In this document: positions 35,060-44,406 of the stretch, in pieces
How positions within the stretch are numbered: position 1 is the first letter of the stretch
Layout of the letters: the number at the start of each line of letters is the position of its first letter
NCBI RefSeq assembly: GCF_012847335.1
Contig: NZ_JABBDX010000002.1
Location: 62,001 to 126,000, forward strand
Reading direction: 5' to 3'
Source: Psychrobacter sp. MF31
Lineage (GTDB): Bacteria > Pseudomonadota > Gammaproteobacteria > Pseudomonadales > Moraxellaceae
DNA length: 64,000 bases
The notes under the pieces: generated by a model
Seen by the model: the letters and a program-made list of their open reading frames with translations, nothing else
Told to the model about the DNA's origin: nothing
The model's database searches: none
Program-made: the position numbers and the translations under genes

Positions 35060-36067
35060 CTATTGATCCTTGTAAAGGTCAATCGGAACCTTAAACGGTC
35101 TGTTCGGCAACTCCTTGACCAACTTTGGTACCAAGTAGCCGGGCAGTTTTGCCAATAACTGCCAATATAAGTCAACCGCCCGCCGCTCGTCGATGTCAAA
35201 GTGCGCCGCCCCTGCCACCTTATCGAGCAAATGCAGGTAATAAGGCATCACTCCCGATTTAAACAATTGTTTGCTTAAATTACTTTGGATGTTTATATTG
35301 TCATTGATACCTTTTAATAATACGGCTTGATTTAGCAGGGTGATTCCGGCAGCTTGAGCGCGCCTGAGCGCAAGTGTTGTAGCATCATCGATTTCATTGG
35401 GATGATTGCAGTGGACAACCATCACAATTTGGCAGCGGCTTTGATTTAAGCGCTCAAGCAACGGCGCATCAAGCCGATCTGGGATGACGATGGGCAGCCG
35501 CGTATGTAGCCGGATGGTGGTTAATTGCGGTAGCGCTTCAAGCGCATCTAACCAAGCAAATAAGCGCCGATTGCTCAGACTTAACGGATCACCACCACTT
35601 AATATCGTCTCGTTAATATCCGGATGATCGCGGATATAATCAACAATCAAGGCTTGATTTTGTGAGGTCGGCAAATTGCTTTGATAGTCAAAATGCTGGC
35701 GAAAGCAGTATCGGCAATGAATGGCGCAGGCGCCAGTGAGCGTTAATAACACGCGCGACTCATATTTATGCAGCAGACCATCAATCGGATTTTGACCGGC
35801 TTCCCCAAGCGGGTCACTGACAAATCCGGTCACCGTCAGGCTTTCTTTGATATCTGGAAGCACTTGTTTTAATAAAGGGTCATTGATATCGCCAATTTTC
35901 ATCTTATTAACAAAGGCGCGCGGCACGCGAAGGCGGAACTGATCGGGGATATAAATCGCGTGATCTGCCAAATCAAGACCTAACAGCGCAAAAAGCTCAT
36001 CAATGGAATTTACCGTTTCTGATAATTGCGATTGCCAGTTTTTTTGTGTGATTAAATGGTTTATCAT
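35060..36067 (-). CDS. epmB: EF-P (R)-beta-lysine transfer partner: lysine 2,3-aminomutase EpmB
   Basis: A 335-residue radical-SAM enzyme that makes (R)-beta-lysine from L-lysine for modification of elongation factor P. The [4Fe-4S] cysteines are in CAIHCRYCFRQHF, and the PLP/SAM core includes LSGGDPLSLSNRRL. The chosen start, 36067, gives MINHLITQKNWQSQL, which aligns with the start of E. coli EpmB; a longer frame begins at 36136. It is divergent from efp with about 100 bases between, an expected pairing of enzyme and substrate. epmA, the ligase, is not in the window. Confidence 0.9.
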   Translation of the reverse strand: MINHLITQKNWQSQLSETVNSIDELFALLGLDLADHAIYIPDQFRLRVPRAFVNKMKIGDINDPLLKQVLPDIKESLTVTGFVSDPLGEAGQNPIDGLLHKYESRVLLTLTGACAIHCRYCFRQHFDYQSNLPTSQNQALIVDYIRDHPDINETILSGGDPLSLSNRRLFAWLDALEALPQLTTIRLHTRLPIVIPDRLDAPLLERLNQSRCQIVMVVHCNHPNEIDDATTLALRRAQAAGITLLNQAVLLKGINDNINIQSNLSKQLFKSGVMPYYLHLLDKVAGAAHFDIDERRAVDLYWQLLAKLPGYLVPKLVKELPNRPFKVPIDLYKDQ

Positions 36068-36173
36068 GACAGCCTGATTGCAATGAAAACCGACATTATA
36101 CGCCGTTCGCGGTTCGACTATCAAAAAATGGCGCATCCCGCTGAAATAACCTTAATTACCCGAGGAGGGTTTT

Positions 36174-36746
36174 GTGGCAAGTTTTTCTACCAATGAATTT
36201 AAAGCTGGGCTCAAAGTGATGCTCGATGGCAACCCATGCGCCATTATTGATAATGAGTTTGTCAAACCTGGAAAAGGTCAAGCATTTAATCGCGTCAAGC
36301 TTCGCAACTTGCGCTCAGGAAAAGTACTTGAGCAAACCTTTAAATCAGGCGACAGCTTAGAAGCGGCTGACGTGATGGACACCGAAATGAACTATCTATA
36401 TAACGATGGCGAATTTTGGCACTTTATGCACCCTGAAAGCTTTGAGCAGCTCCAAGCTGACAAAGCCGCTATTGGCGATGCCGCTCAGTGGCTCAAAGAC
36501 AACAGCAACGCGCTTTGCACCATCACCTTATTTAATGGCGTGCCGTTATCAGTTTCCGCGCCAAACTTCGTTGAATTGCAAATCACCGAAACCGATCCTG
36601 GCGTTCGCGGTGACACCTCAGGCGGCGGCGGCAAACCGGCAACTTTAGAGACCGGCGCCGTGGTTCGCGTGCCATTATTCGTTCAGCAAGGTGAAGTCGT
36701 TCGCGTGGATACTCGAACTGGCGATTATCAAACTCGCGTTAATTAA
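36174..36746 (+). CDS. efp: Translation elongation factor P
   Basis: A 190-residue protein that relieves ribosomes stalled at polyproline. The beta-lysylated residue is K34 in [10 protein letters not shown]. The three OB-like domains end in the conserved [14 protein letters not shown]. The start codon is GTG at 36174, directly after a strong GAGGAGGG ribosome site. A bidirectional terminator follows. The gene divergent from it is epmB, whose product supports the modification of K34. Confidence 0.97.
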   Translation: MASFSTNEFKAGLKVMLDGNPCAIIDNEFVKPGKGQAFNRVKLRNLRSGKVLEQTFKSGDSLEAADVMDTEMNYLYNDGEFWHFMHPESFEQLQADKAAIGDAAQWLKDNSNALCTITLFNGVPLSVSAPNFVELQITETDPGVRGDTSGGGGKPATLETGAVVRVPLFVQQGEVVRVDTRTGDYQTRVN

Positions 36747-36777
36747 TTTGTAGTTTTATTTATAGATTTAACGGCTT

Positions 36778-36815
36778 AAAAAAACGCAAGCTTAAATTCA
36801 AGCTTGCGTTTTTTT
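36778..36815. terminator. Bidirectional terminator between efp and histidine kinase gene
   Basis: The stem ACGCAAGCTT/AAGCTTGCGT with loop AAATTC is flanked by A7 on the left and T7 on the right, so it can end both the efp transcript (+) and the convergent kinase transcript (-). Confidence 0.93.
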
Positions 36816-36820
36816 ATGGG

Positions 36821-38593
36821 CTAAAGCTCTGGCAAATTTGACGACATGCCTTGGGTTGCTTGCTTATAAATCAGCCAGTATTGCACCAACGCATTGAGCT
36901 GCTCTTTTTTAAAGGGCTTGGTGCAATAATCTTGCATTCCGGCTTGCAAATATTTTTCGCGCTCGCCGTCCATCGCATTGGCAGTAAGCGCAATAATCGG
37001 CGGCAATTCACTGTCATCAAACATCTCATGCAATTTCATGGTCGCCTCAATGCCATCCATAATTGGCATATGATGGTCCATCAAAATCACATCAAAATCT
37101 TGCGGCTGAGCGGCAAACGCTTCAATCGCTTGTTGACCATCAGTGACGTGAGTGACTTTATGACCGCAGCTTTGAAGCGCTTTTTGAGCAATGAGTGCAT
37201 TGACTGCATCATCTTCAACCAATAACACGTGACCGGCTTGCTCATTGCTGGTTGGCGGCTCAATTAGATCATCGTAGCGCCAGTTTTCAAATTCTGCTTT
37301 TTCAAGGGTGGCAAGCGGAAGCAAAACATTAAACGTCGTGCCCTGCTCAACCACACTGTCCGCCCAAATATGACCACCCATCAGCCCAACCAGCGATTTA
37401 CAAACGGACAACCCAAGCCCTGTGCCGCCATAAAGCCGATGCGTTGACTTATCAGCTTGGTTATAAGCATCAAAAATGGCATCCAAAGATTCAGGCTTGA
37501 TACCAATACCACTATCGCTGACCGAAATACAAACAGTCATTCCAGAGCAGCTAAAATTTTGAACACTTTGACTATCGCTACAAATCTTGCAAGCCTCGTG
37601 CGGGGCGTGTTTTACGTTAATGCTCACCCGACCACCTTCACGGGTAAATTTGATGGCATTATTCACCAAATTGGCAATCACTTGCTTTAGACGTACCGGA
37701 TCGCCCTCCACATAAGGCGACATCGCTTCGGTATAATGGTAATCAAGCGTCAAGCCGCGTTGACGGGCTTTAACGGCAAAGAGCGCCACCACTTCATTAC
37801 AAAGCTCAGCCAAATTCATCGGCACTTTGTCTACGGTCATCTTTCCCGATTCAACTTTAGACAAGTCCAAAATACCGTTGATAATGGTTAGCAAGTGCTC
37901 AGCCGATACTTTAATGTTGTCAATACAGTCGCGCTGATCGCCTGTCAGCTCAGTATCATCGAGCATTTCCACCATTCCCATAATGCCATTCATGGGCGTG
38001 CGGATTTCGTGACTCATATTGGCTAAAAACTCTGACTTCATTTCATTGGCGTGTTTGGCGCTGCGCTGCTTGCGCTGCAATTGAAGCGCATCCCCAGCCA
38101 TCGTTGCAAATTGCTCAAGAAGCTTGGTTTTTTTATCATCAAAATCAAAATGCGGTTTGATGTCAATCAGGCACAATGAGCCAAGCCGATAAGTTTGCTG
38201 ATCCTCCACCAAAATAATTGGCGCGCCTGCATAAAAGCGTAAAAACGGCTCTCCACAAACAAAGGGATTGGGAATAAAGCGCTCATCTGCCGCTAAATCT
38301 GGAACGATAAAAACGTCATTTCCGGTCAAAGTATAATTGCAAATGGCAATATCGCGCGACGTGGTACAAACCTCACCAAGTCCCAGCGGCGATTTTAAGT
38401 ACTGCGTGTCCTCATCAATAAATGTGATGGTCACCATTGGCACGTCAAAAAACATTTTGACCAGTTGGGTCAGCCGCGAAAATGCCGGTTCCTCTTTTTC
38501 ATTGAGAACCTCAAATTCTTTAAGCTTTTTAATGCGATCTTTGTCATCGATCGCAATGGGATAAGAATACGTGCTCAATCGTGACTCCATCAA
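36821..38593 (-). CDS. Hybrid sensor histidine kinase (GAF-HisKA-HATPase-REC)
   Basis: A 590-residue cytoplasmic hybrid kinase. Residues 20-175 form a GAF domain of the type seen near diguanylate cyclases. The HisKA phospho-acceptor is H195 in MSHEIRTPMNG. The ATPase domain has an N-box (ANLVNNAIKFT) and the G-boxes DSGIGI and GGTGLGLSV. The receiver domain holds D506 in LMDHHMPIMDG. No membrane segment is found, so the signal is probably intracellular and read by GAF. No partner response regulator lies nearby. It is followed by a terminator shared with efp. Confidence 0.87.
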   Translation of the reverse strand: MMESRLSTYSYPIAIDDKDRIKKLKEFEVLNEKEEPAFSRLTQLVKMFFDVPMVTITFIDEDTQYLKSPLGLGEVCTTSRDIAICNYTLTGNDVFIVPDLAADERFIPNPFVCGEPFLRFYAGAPIILVEDQQTYRLGSLCLIDIKPHFDFDDKKTKLLEQFATMAGDALQLQRKQRSAKHANEMKSEFLANMSHEIRTPMNGIMGMVEMLDDTELTGDQRDCIDNIKVSAEHLLTIINGILDLSKVESGKMTVDKVPMNLAELCNEVVALFAVKARQRGLTLDYHYTEAMSPYVEGDPVRLKQVIANLVNNAIKFTREGGRVSINVKHAPHEACKICSDSQSVQNFSCSGMTVCISVSDSGIGIKPESLDAIFDAYNQADKSTHRLYGGTGLGLSVCKSLVGLMGGHIWADSVVEQGTTFNVLLPLATLEKAEFENWRYDDLIEPPTSNEQAGHVLLVEDDAVNALIAQKALQSCGHKVTHVTDGQQAIEAFAAQPQDFDVILMDHHMPIMDGIEATMKLHEMFDDSELPPIIALTANAMDGEREKYLQAGMQDYCTKPFKKEQLNALVQYWLIYKQATQGMSSNLPEL

Positions 38594-38601
38594 TCAAAAT
38601 A

Positions 38602-39438
38602 TCAAAGTGACGTTGCGTGTTGTGACAACATCTTTAGCGCTTCACTGACCATCACCATCGCCACCACCGAGGTGACCGTCACGGCTGAGCCGTAGCCGCC
38701 GCAGTGAAGACCACCGAGCTGACAGCTTTTGTCAACGCGCGGTGGCTCTGTAGAATATACACATTTTATGCCAAATTTTTCTTTTAGCTGCCGATTGATG
38801 TTGTGATCCAAACGCAGCTTTGATCGCAGCCTTGCCAAAAGTGGGTCTTGATAGCTGTCTTTTAAATCGCTGACGGTAATTTGGGTGGGATCGATCTTCC
38901 CGCCTGCCCCGCCGGCACAAATGAGCTTTAACTTATTAAATCGGCAATGCAGCGCAATCGCAATTTTTGCTGACATGTCATCGACACAATCAAGAATGAT
39001 GATAGGGCGATTGTCAATCATGGCTTGCTTGGCAGCCTCCCGACTTGGCAGTAAATCAATCACATTATCTTGAGTTAAAAAATCATCGATCAAATTGAGC
39101 GTTAAGTTTGGATTGATTTGTCTTAAGCGCTCGCCCATCGCCGCAACTTTACTTTGACCAAAGCTGCTTTGTAACGCCGGAAGCTGCCGATTAACGTTTG
39201 ATTCCACCAAAACGTCTAAATCAATTAAGGTGATACTGCCAATGCTGGTTCGTGCAAGCGCTTCTGCTGCCCAAGAGCCAACGCCGCCCACGCCAATAAC
39301 GATCACATGAGCTTGGGAAAAACACGTGACCGCTTTGTCACCAAACAGCGTTTTGGTGCCCTGAAATCGCCTTGAAATATCCAGTACCCCATCGTTTGGC
39401 TGACTCGATACTACCTTGGATGACATCGCAGAACTCAT
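38602..39438 (-). CDS. tcdA: tRNA threonylcarbamoyladenosine dehydratase TcdA (CsdL)
   Basis: A 278-residue E1-like ATP-dependent enzyme that cyclises t6A37 of tRNA to ct6A. The nucleotide-binding motif is GVGGVGSWAAEALARTS near residue 48, followed by DLDVLVESNVNRQ; GLHCGGYGSAVTVTS near residue 243 is a family mark. It lies 9 bases upstream of the hybrid kinase gene and may be cotranscribed with it. There are two possible starts, Met1 and Met5. Confidence 0.88.
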   Translation of the reverse strand: MSSAMSSKVVSSQPNDGVLDISRRFQGTKTLFGDKAVTCFSQAHVIVIGVGGVGSWAAEALARTSIGSITLIDLDVLVESNVNRQLPALQSSFGQSKVAAMGERLRQINPNLTLNLIDDFLTQDNVIDLLPSREAAKQAMIDNRPIIILDCVDDMSAKIAIALHCRFNKLKLICAGGAGGKIDPTQITVSDLKDSYQDPLLARLRSKLRLDHNINRQLKEKFGIKCVYSTEPPRVDKSCQLGGLHCGGYGSAVTVTSVVAMVMVSEALKMLSQHATSL

Positions 39439-39577
39439 AATCCAAACGCCTTTTTTCTAAAAAATAACCCATTGCAATTCATAACCGTCATAGTTAGTAT
39501 TAAAAATGACGCTGTATTATCGTCAACTTAACGTCCAATCGCCAGCTTAGTTTGGGTACTGCTATTTAGTTACTATT

Positions 39578-39605
39578 ATTCAATTACAGTTATTCAGTTA
39601 CAGTG
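39578..39605. repeat. Two-copy 14-bp tandem repeat
   Basis: ATTCAATTACAGTT is followed directly by ATTCAGTTACAGTG (12 of 14 identical), in the spacer between tatD and tcdA. No function is visible. Confidence 0.5.
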
Positions 39606-39678
39606 AAAAATCTTAAAAATGAGTCACGATGGTTTGCAGATTTAACCGTTCTAAAATTTAACTGCTCCAAAAGCCAAT

Positions 39679-40548
39679 TTACCAATTGGTATGAAGCGCG
39701 CGGTTACTATTTTGCCATAATTGCTTGGCAAGATCAGCAGGAGCAACATTTAGTAACTCACTGAGACTCAATAACACCCAAGGTAAGTTTGCCGGAACAT
39801 TAGGCAGTATGCGATCGTGATCGTCCTTTTTTTGGCACATGATCGGCGTCATATCGGGGCAATCGGTTTCGATCACAAGGCACTCAAGACCAAAGTCAGC
39901 AACAGCAGCTTGAATGGCGCGGCGCAGCTTTTTAGCATTCGGGTTGGTCACTTGACCGGTTACCCCAAGCTTAAATCCCAAATTTACAAAAGCTTTTGCC
40001 TCTTGCTCGCCGCCACTAAAACTGTGCGCGATACCGCCCAAAGCTTTGGCATCGTAATCATGAGCCTTGAGCAGCGCCAAAGCCTCAGCATGCGCTTTTC
40101 GGATATGCAGCATCACTGGAAGTTGGTATTGAACTGCCAAATCCAGCTGAGCGCTAAAAAACTGTTGTTGTTTGGCAAAAATTTTTGGCTGTTTCAACTC
40201 AGCGGTAAAGGTATCCAGACCAATCTCGCCGATCGCCAGTGGTCGTGAGTGCTCAAGCCGAGTTGCTAAATCTTCAAGATGAGACAGCTGATGCTGATGA
40301 CTATAAAATGGATGCAGCCCCAAAGCAATATGGGCGCGCGGCGATTGATGTTGATCTGCCAAATCATTTAACACCGCTGCTACCTGATTCATACGATCAA
40401 AGTGCGATTGTAAATAGCCGACCAAAACCAAATGATGAACGCCTGCCGAAAGTGCGGTTGCCGCCTCAAGCGTTCGACGCTTATGAAATAACGGCTCATC
40501 AAAATGCGTATGAGTGTCGATCAGTGCAAAGCTTGGCTGCTGACTCAT
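39679..40548 (-). CDS. TatD family metal-dependent DNase
   Basis: A 289-residue TIM-barrel hydrolase of the TatD family. Metal ligands are recognised in DTHTHFDEP at the start, GEIGLD near residue 96, LHIRKAH near residue 146, HSFSGG near residue 170 and ETDCPDM near residue 218. Family members are 3'-5' exonucleases acting in DNA repair or quality control. The paralogue (TatD or YjjV type) is not decided. It is alone on the minus strand between two spacers that carry small repeats. Confidence 0.88.
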   Translation of the reverse strand: MSQQPSFALIDTHTHFDEPLFHKRRTLEAATALSAGVHHLVLVGYLQSHFDRMNQVAAVLNDLADQHQSPRAHIALGLHPFYSHQHQLSHLEDLATRLEHSRPLAIGEIGLDTFTAELKQPKIFAKQQQFFSAQLDLAVQYQLPVMLHIRKAHAEALALLKAHDYDAKALGGIAHSFSGGEQEAKAFVNLGFKLGVTGQVTNPNAKKLRRAIQAAVADFGLECLVIETDCPDMTPIMCQKKDDHDRILPNVPANLPWVLLSLSELLNVAPADLAKQLWQNSNRALHTNW

Positions 40549-40672
40549 AATCTGCCCTTAGTACTTATTACTCTTTATTTTTAAATGGTTTTTAAATGAT
40601 TTTTAAAATTAGACTTCTAGGGTTATAAGGGCAAAAGATGATGGCTTCAACGGCGCGGTGGTAAAACTGGGC

Positions 40673-40696
40673 TTACATCATTATTTAATGATGTAA
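40673..40696. promoter_or_regulatory. 24-bp near-perfect palindrome upstream of tatD
   Basis: TTACATCATTA and TAATGATGTAA are perfect 11-base arms separated by TT. It lies 125 bases before the tatD start and 140 bases after the lipoprotein gene, both minus strand. There is no T-run, so a repressor operator is more likely than a terminator. The regulator is unknown. Confidence 0.45.
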
Positions 40697-40774
40697 AACT
40701 GTCAGATTTAAATAAAAATGATGAAAATAATTTTTAGCCATGATTGTCGTTAAAAAGCAGGTTTTTATTCTATT

Positions 40775-40813
40775 TTGAGGGTAAAGTTTGAGGGTAAAGT
40801 TTGAGGGTAAAGG
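40775..40813. repeat. 13-bp tandem repeat, three copies
   Basis: TTGAGGGTAAAGT occurs three times head to tail, the last copy ending in G. It lies just after the stop of the DUF3298-like lipoprotein gene (minus strand). Likely a slippage-prone spacer repeat. Confidence 0.75.
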
Positions 40814-40836
40814 CTTTGAATTAAAGATAAAAGACG

Positions 40837-41724
40837 TTAAGGCTTGATGACAAACTCTGGTTTGAGGAACCCGTCAAGCTTTGAAAAAGGTACGATCAAT
40901 TCCGCAGTGTGAGGAACAAAAGCCAGCAGCTCCCCTGAATGATAAATCAAATGCAGTCCTTTTTCGTCCAAATACCACTGATCGGTCTTGGGCGGCGGTG
41001 AGTCTTCTAGATATTTAGCTTCAACGCCTTGATTGCTAAGCCATTTAATCTTGACGGGAATAAACGCTTCTAAGAGCTGATCGGTGCTGCTATTTGGCAA
41101 TAACATATCGTCAATAGTCAGTTGAACTTGTTTTTTTAAATCAAGCATTATGCAGTTTAATTGCTGATGCTGGCTACCTTTTCGGTGTTTGTTTAACCGA
41201 ACCATAAGATAACCCGTTGCAGCGCCTTTACCATTTTGCGCGACCGGATTGATAACTAAGTCGGTATCAACGCGCTGATATAAAGGCTGAGTGGTCACCA
41301 CTTGCTCGCCATAAGCAATTTGGTTGAGAAGCATAGATAGGTTTTGTTTGGCGGTTTCATCTTCGGCAACCAAAGGCGTACTTGGGTCAAGCGTTCGCGC
41401 GATACTTTGCCATATCACATGCGACAGCCACGGCAAATCAGGATCAAAGCTTAGCGTGTTCAGCTCAAAATACTGGCACTGAGCGCCCTCGCAATTGGGC
41501 TGACGGGCAATGGCTTGCTGGCGGTGGATGACCACAGCAGCTAAGGGCGACTCTGGTTTGTTTGGAAGATGACTGACGCGTTCGCCTGCAACAGTGGGAA
41601 CTTCGGATTTATCCTCCGCTTGCTGCTCAAACATGGATTTTGGATTTGGGGAGCATCCTAAAAGGCTTATCCCCAAAATCAAAGGAACTATCGTGGCAGG
41701 GATTGTATTACGCTTAGCTGTCAT
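40837..41724 (-). CDS. Lipoprotein with RsiV/DUF3298-like domain
   Basis: A 295-residue protein with a lipoprotein signal ending ISLLGC (Cys near residue 24). The C-terminal half resembles DUF3298/RsiV-like domains: QVQLTIDDMLLPNSS near residue 206, DEKGLHLIYHSGELLAFVPHTAELIVPFSKL at the end. Such domains occur in anti-sigma factor RsiV, where they bind lysozyme, and in many outer-membrane lipoproteins of unknown role. No sigma factor gene is nearby, so an RsiV function is not implied. The ribosome site is unremarkable. Confidence 0.72.
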   Translation of the reverse strand: MTAKRNTIPATIVPLILGISLLGCSPNPKSMFEQQAEDKSEVPTVAGERVSHLPNKPESPLAAVVIHRQQAIARQPNCEGAQCQYFELNTLSFDPDLPWLSHVIWQSIARTLDPSTPLVAEDETAKQNLSMLLNQIAYGEQVVTTQPLYQRVDTDLVINPVAQNGKGAATGYLMVRLNKHRKGSQHQQLNCIMLDLKKQVQLTIDDMLLPNSSTDQLLEAFIPVKIKWLSNQGVEAKYLEDSPPPKTDQWYLDEKGLHLIYHSGELLAFVPHTAELIVPFSKLDGFLKPEFVIKP

Positions 41725-41826
41725 AACGCCGCAACCCAGTTGTCGTCAAGATGAAGCTTTATAGTAGCTTAAATTTTGCCAATTATTGCGTTGAATTGCG
41801 TAAAATTTTGCCGATTTTTTCTTACT

Positions 41827-42018
41827 TTATTGCCGCTTTGATCCTTTTTTAGGAGGCTTTTGCGACTCGTTGAATGACAAACTTAAGTTGCTGCTGCGTC
41901 TTGGAATAAATAACAGCGCCGCTCCAACCAGCGCAAGTTTAAGCCATTTTTTTGAAGGCGGCTTGGATTGAGCTTGTTTTGACTGCGACTGAGATGAGTT
42001 ATTAAGGTTTTTGGTCAT
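41827..42018 (-). CDS. Small basic single-span membrane protein
   Basis: A 63-residue protein with a Ser/Gln/Lys-rich N-terminus, one hydrophobic segment (about residues 29-40, LALVGAALLFIP) and a basic C-terminus ending PKKGSKRQ. AAGGCAGA lies eight bases before the ATG at 42018; a GTG one codon earlier is possible. I recognise no family. Its position just before the lipoprotein gene on the same strand and the good ribosome site are the main support. Confidence 0.5.
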   Translation of the reverse strand: MTKNLNNSSQSQSKQAQSKPPSKKWLKLALVGAALLFIPRRSSNLSLSFNESQKPPKKGSKRQ

Positions 42019-42110
42019 CACGTTCTGCCTTGATCGCTACTATTATAACGGCATTATCAAGGCAGAATGGTAATTTTTCAATCAGTGATAACCCATCATT
42101 TTCATAAAAA

Positions 42111-44351
42111 CTAGCGCCCAAGTGGATAGGTGGTCATGGTCGCGCCCCCATCATCGACACGGGTCATACTTTTTCGAGTTGCCGCAGGCTTTGGCGTTTG
42201 GTCGCGTTTGGGAATAAGCGGATTTAAAGGCATCAGCTCATAATCGGCGTCAACTTGACCATCCCAGCCTTCAGTCCCGCTCAAGGGCAACTGCTTAATC
42301 GTACCATTTTTGTCGATGACCAATTGCAAAACGCGCATTTGGTTATATTTGCGCTCGGTCACGCTTGCCACCGCGCCGCCGTCACGCAAAATGGTCGGCT
42401 GCAAAAAGATAATGAGGTTACTTTTTTGGGTGCTGTCATTGTCTGAGCGAAATAAGCGCCCAAGCACAGGAACGTTACCCAGACCGGGGACTTTTTGTTG
42501 GCGCGTAGTGGTATTGTCGCGCATCAGACCGCCCAAGGCAATAGTTTGTTGGTCGTCAGCTAAGATGGTGGTGTTAATCAAGCTTTTATTGGTGATTAGC
42601 CCGCTGGCATTGCTGGTGCTTCCAGGAACCACGGAGGACACTTCTTGCGACACTTCTAGGCGAACGGTGCCATTTTCACCAATGTGCGGGATGACGTTTA
42701 AATTAATACCAATGTCTTTTCGGTCAATGGTTTGAAATGGGTTGTTTGAAGAGTCGCCGCTGGTAGTGTAAGAGCCGGTAACAAAGGGCACGTTTTGACC
42801 AACCAAAATGCTGGCTTTTTCGTTATCAAGGGTCAAAATCGACGGCATGGACAATAAATTGGCACTGGTTGTTGAATCAAGCGCTTGCAAAATCGCCCCG
42901 TAAAATTCGGTGTTGCCTTTACTGTCTTTACGGCTGCTACCAATACCAAGAAGCGCCCCTGCGATCGATCCTGCCGCGGCGCTGACGTTTGCCCCGCCAG
43001 CTAAAGCTGCGGCAGCAAGGGAGGTGGCACTAGCGCCAACATTAGTAAAGTTCACCACGCCATAGCCGCTATTGGCATTGCCAAGCGCCCATTGGACGCC
43101 AAGCTGAGTGGCATCATCGCCAGAAACTTCCACGATCGCCGCTTGGATCAGCACTTGAGCGCGGCGGCTATCAAGCTGATTGACCGCTTCTTCGATTTCA
43201 AACATCAGCTCGGGCGCAGCGTTGACAATGACGGCGTTTTGGGTTTCGTCAGCAATGATGCTAAATGGCTTAGATCCCCCTGAAACGGACGTTTTGCCAC
43301 TTGACGCGGTAATTTGATCACCAGCATTGCTGGTTACGTTACTCGCAGTGCTAGCATCGGTTTTGATTCCGGTATCGCTTGTGGTGCTATTGGTCAAAGA
43401 GGCGGACTCAAGCGTTGAGGCTGCCCCTGCGCTATTAATCGACTGATTGGCAAGAAGTCCACGAAGCATTTGCGCGATGTGACCGGCGCTGGCGTACTTT
43501 AATCGAAACACGCGCAGACCGCTTAAACGTCGGCTTGGCGTAGTATCCAGCTCGTTGACCATCTCTTGGACTTTGGCAATCATTTCAGGACTGCCTTTAA
43601 CTAATAAGCGATCGCTTGAATTGTCTGCAATGACTTTAAGCTGATTGCTTTGACCTTGAGCGCTGCTGCTACTGCCGACTAAAGCGCTGATTAAGTCCAT
43701 CATGCGCTCGGCATCCACGTGACGCAGCGGAATGACGCGCAAGCTGTCATTGCTATTGCTGTCCAAATCGCGAATCAAAGCGCTCAATTGGTTCAAGCTG
43801 TCGGCACGATCAGACAACACCAAAGCATTCAGCCCCGGAACAGCCGCCGCATGCGCAGATTGCGGCATGAGTGGTCGGATAACGCCCAAGACTTCTTCTG
43901 CTTTGGTATTGGTTAAATAAATCACCCGCGTGGTCAGCGCCTCGCCTTTGCTCTCGCCGCGTAAATCAACCGCGATGCCTGACTGCTTTGCCACACTGTC
44001 CGGTACCAACTTAATGGTCGTCCCCGATTCAATTGCCGCAATCCCATTGACTTGCATCACGGTTAAAAATAGCTTAAAAATCTCATCACGCGACAACGCC
44101 CGATTGGAAATCACCGTCACATTGCCATTAATCCTAGGATCAAGGACAAAGTTTTGATTGGTGATGGTCGCCACCTCATTAATAAAAGCTTTGATGTCCG
44201 CGTCTTGAAGGTTGACTTTCCAGCTTTCAGCTGCTGCCAAATGACTGGCAGCTAAAAGCGGCAAGCCAATACAAAAAGGTCTTATCGCAAAAAGCATTCG
44301 GCGGATCACTAACGCCAATGGCGCTTTGAGATATTGCTGCAAACTTACCAT
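42111..44351 (-). CDS. gspD: Type II secretion system secretin GspD
   Basis: A 746-residue outer-membrane secretin. After a signal peptide ending AAAE come the N0 domain (SWKVNLQDADIKAFINEVA), N1 to N3 domains with a Ser/Thr-rich insertion near residues 315-350, and the secretin core (VPFVTGSY, DIGINLNVIPHIGENGTVRLEVSQEVSSV, IALGGLMRDN, PVLGRLFRSD). It forms the exit pore for folded exoproteins. Start alternatives are 44351 and GTG 44366; neither has a strong ribosome site. It is downstream of gspN and gspC; other gsp genes are elsewhere. Confidence 0.9.
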   Translation of the reverse strand: MVSLQQYLKAPLALVIRRMLFAIRPFCIGLPLLAASHLAAAESWKVNLQDADIKAFINEVATITNQNFVLDPRINGNVTVISNRALSRDEIFKLFLTVMQVNGIAAIESGTTIKLVPDSVAKQSGIAVDLRGESKGEALTTRVIYLTNTKAEEVLGVIRPLMPQSAHAAAVPGLNALVLSDRADSLNQLSALIRDLDSNSNDSLRVIPLRHVDAERMMDLISALVGSSSSAQGQSNQLKVIADNSSDRLLVKGSPEMIAKVQEMVNELDTTPSRRLSGLRVFRLKYASAGHIAQMLRGLLANQSINSAGAASTLESASLTNSTTSDTGIKTDASTASNVTSNAGDQITASSGKTSVSGGSKPFSIIADETQNAVIVNAAPELMFEIEEAVNQLDSRRAQVLIQAAIVEVSGDDATQLGVQWALGNANSGYGVVNFTNVGASATSLAAAALAGGANVSAAAGSIAGALLGIGSSRKDSKGNTEFYGAILQALDSTTSANLLSMPSILTLDNEKASILVGQNVPFVTGSYTTSGDSSNNPFQTIDRKDIGINLNVIPHIGENGTVRLEVSQEVSSVVPGSTSNASGLITNKSLINTTILADDQQTIALGGLMRDNTTTRQQKVPGLGNVPVLGRLFRSDNDSTQKSNLIIFLQPTILRDGGAVASVTERKYNQMRVLQLVIDKNGTIKQLPLSGTEGWDGQVDADYELMPLNPLIPKRDQTPKPAATRKSMTRVDDGGATMTTYPLGR

Positions 44352-44406
44352 GGAAATCACACCCACTTGATGTCACAATCGACGACGGTCATTAAAAATA
44401 CGAGCA

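Noticed and set aside
40837-41724. RsiV anti-sigma factor
   Set aside because: It has a lipoprotein signal, no anti-sigma N-terminus and no sigma factor gene nearby. Only the DUF3298-like part is similar.
42310-42735. 141-codon plus-strand frame inside gspD
   Set aside because: Opposite the conserved secretin core, with no family resemblance.
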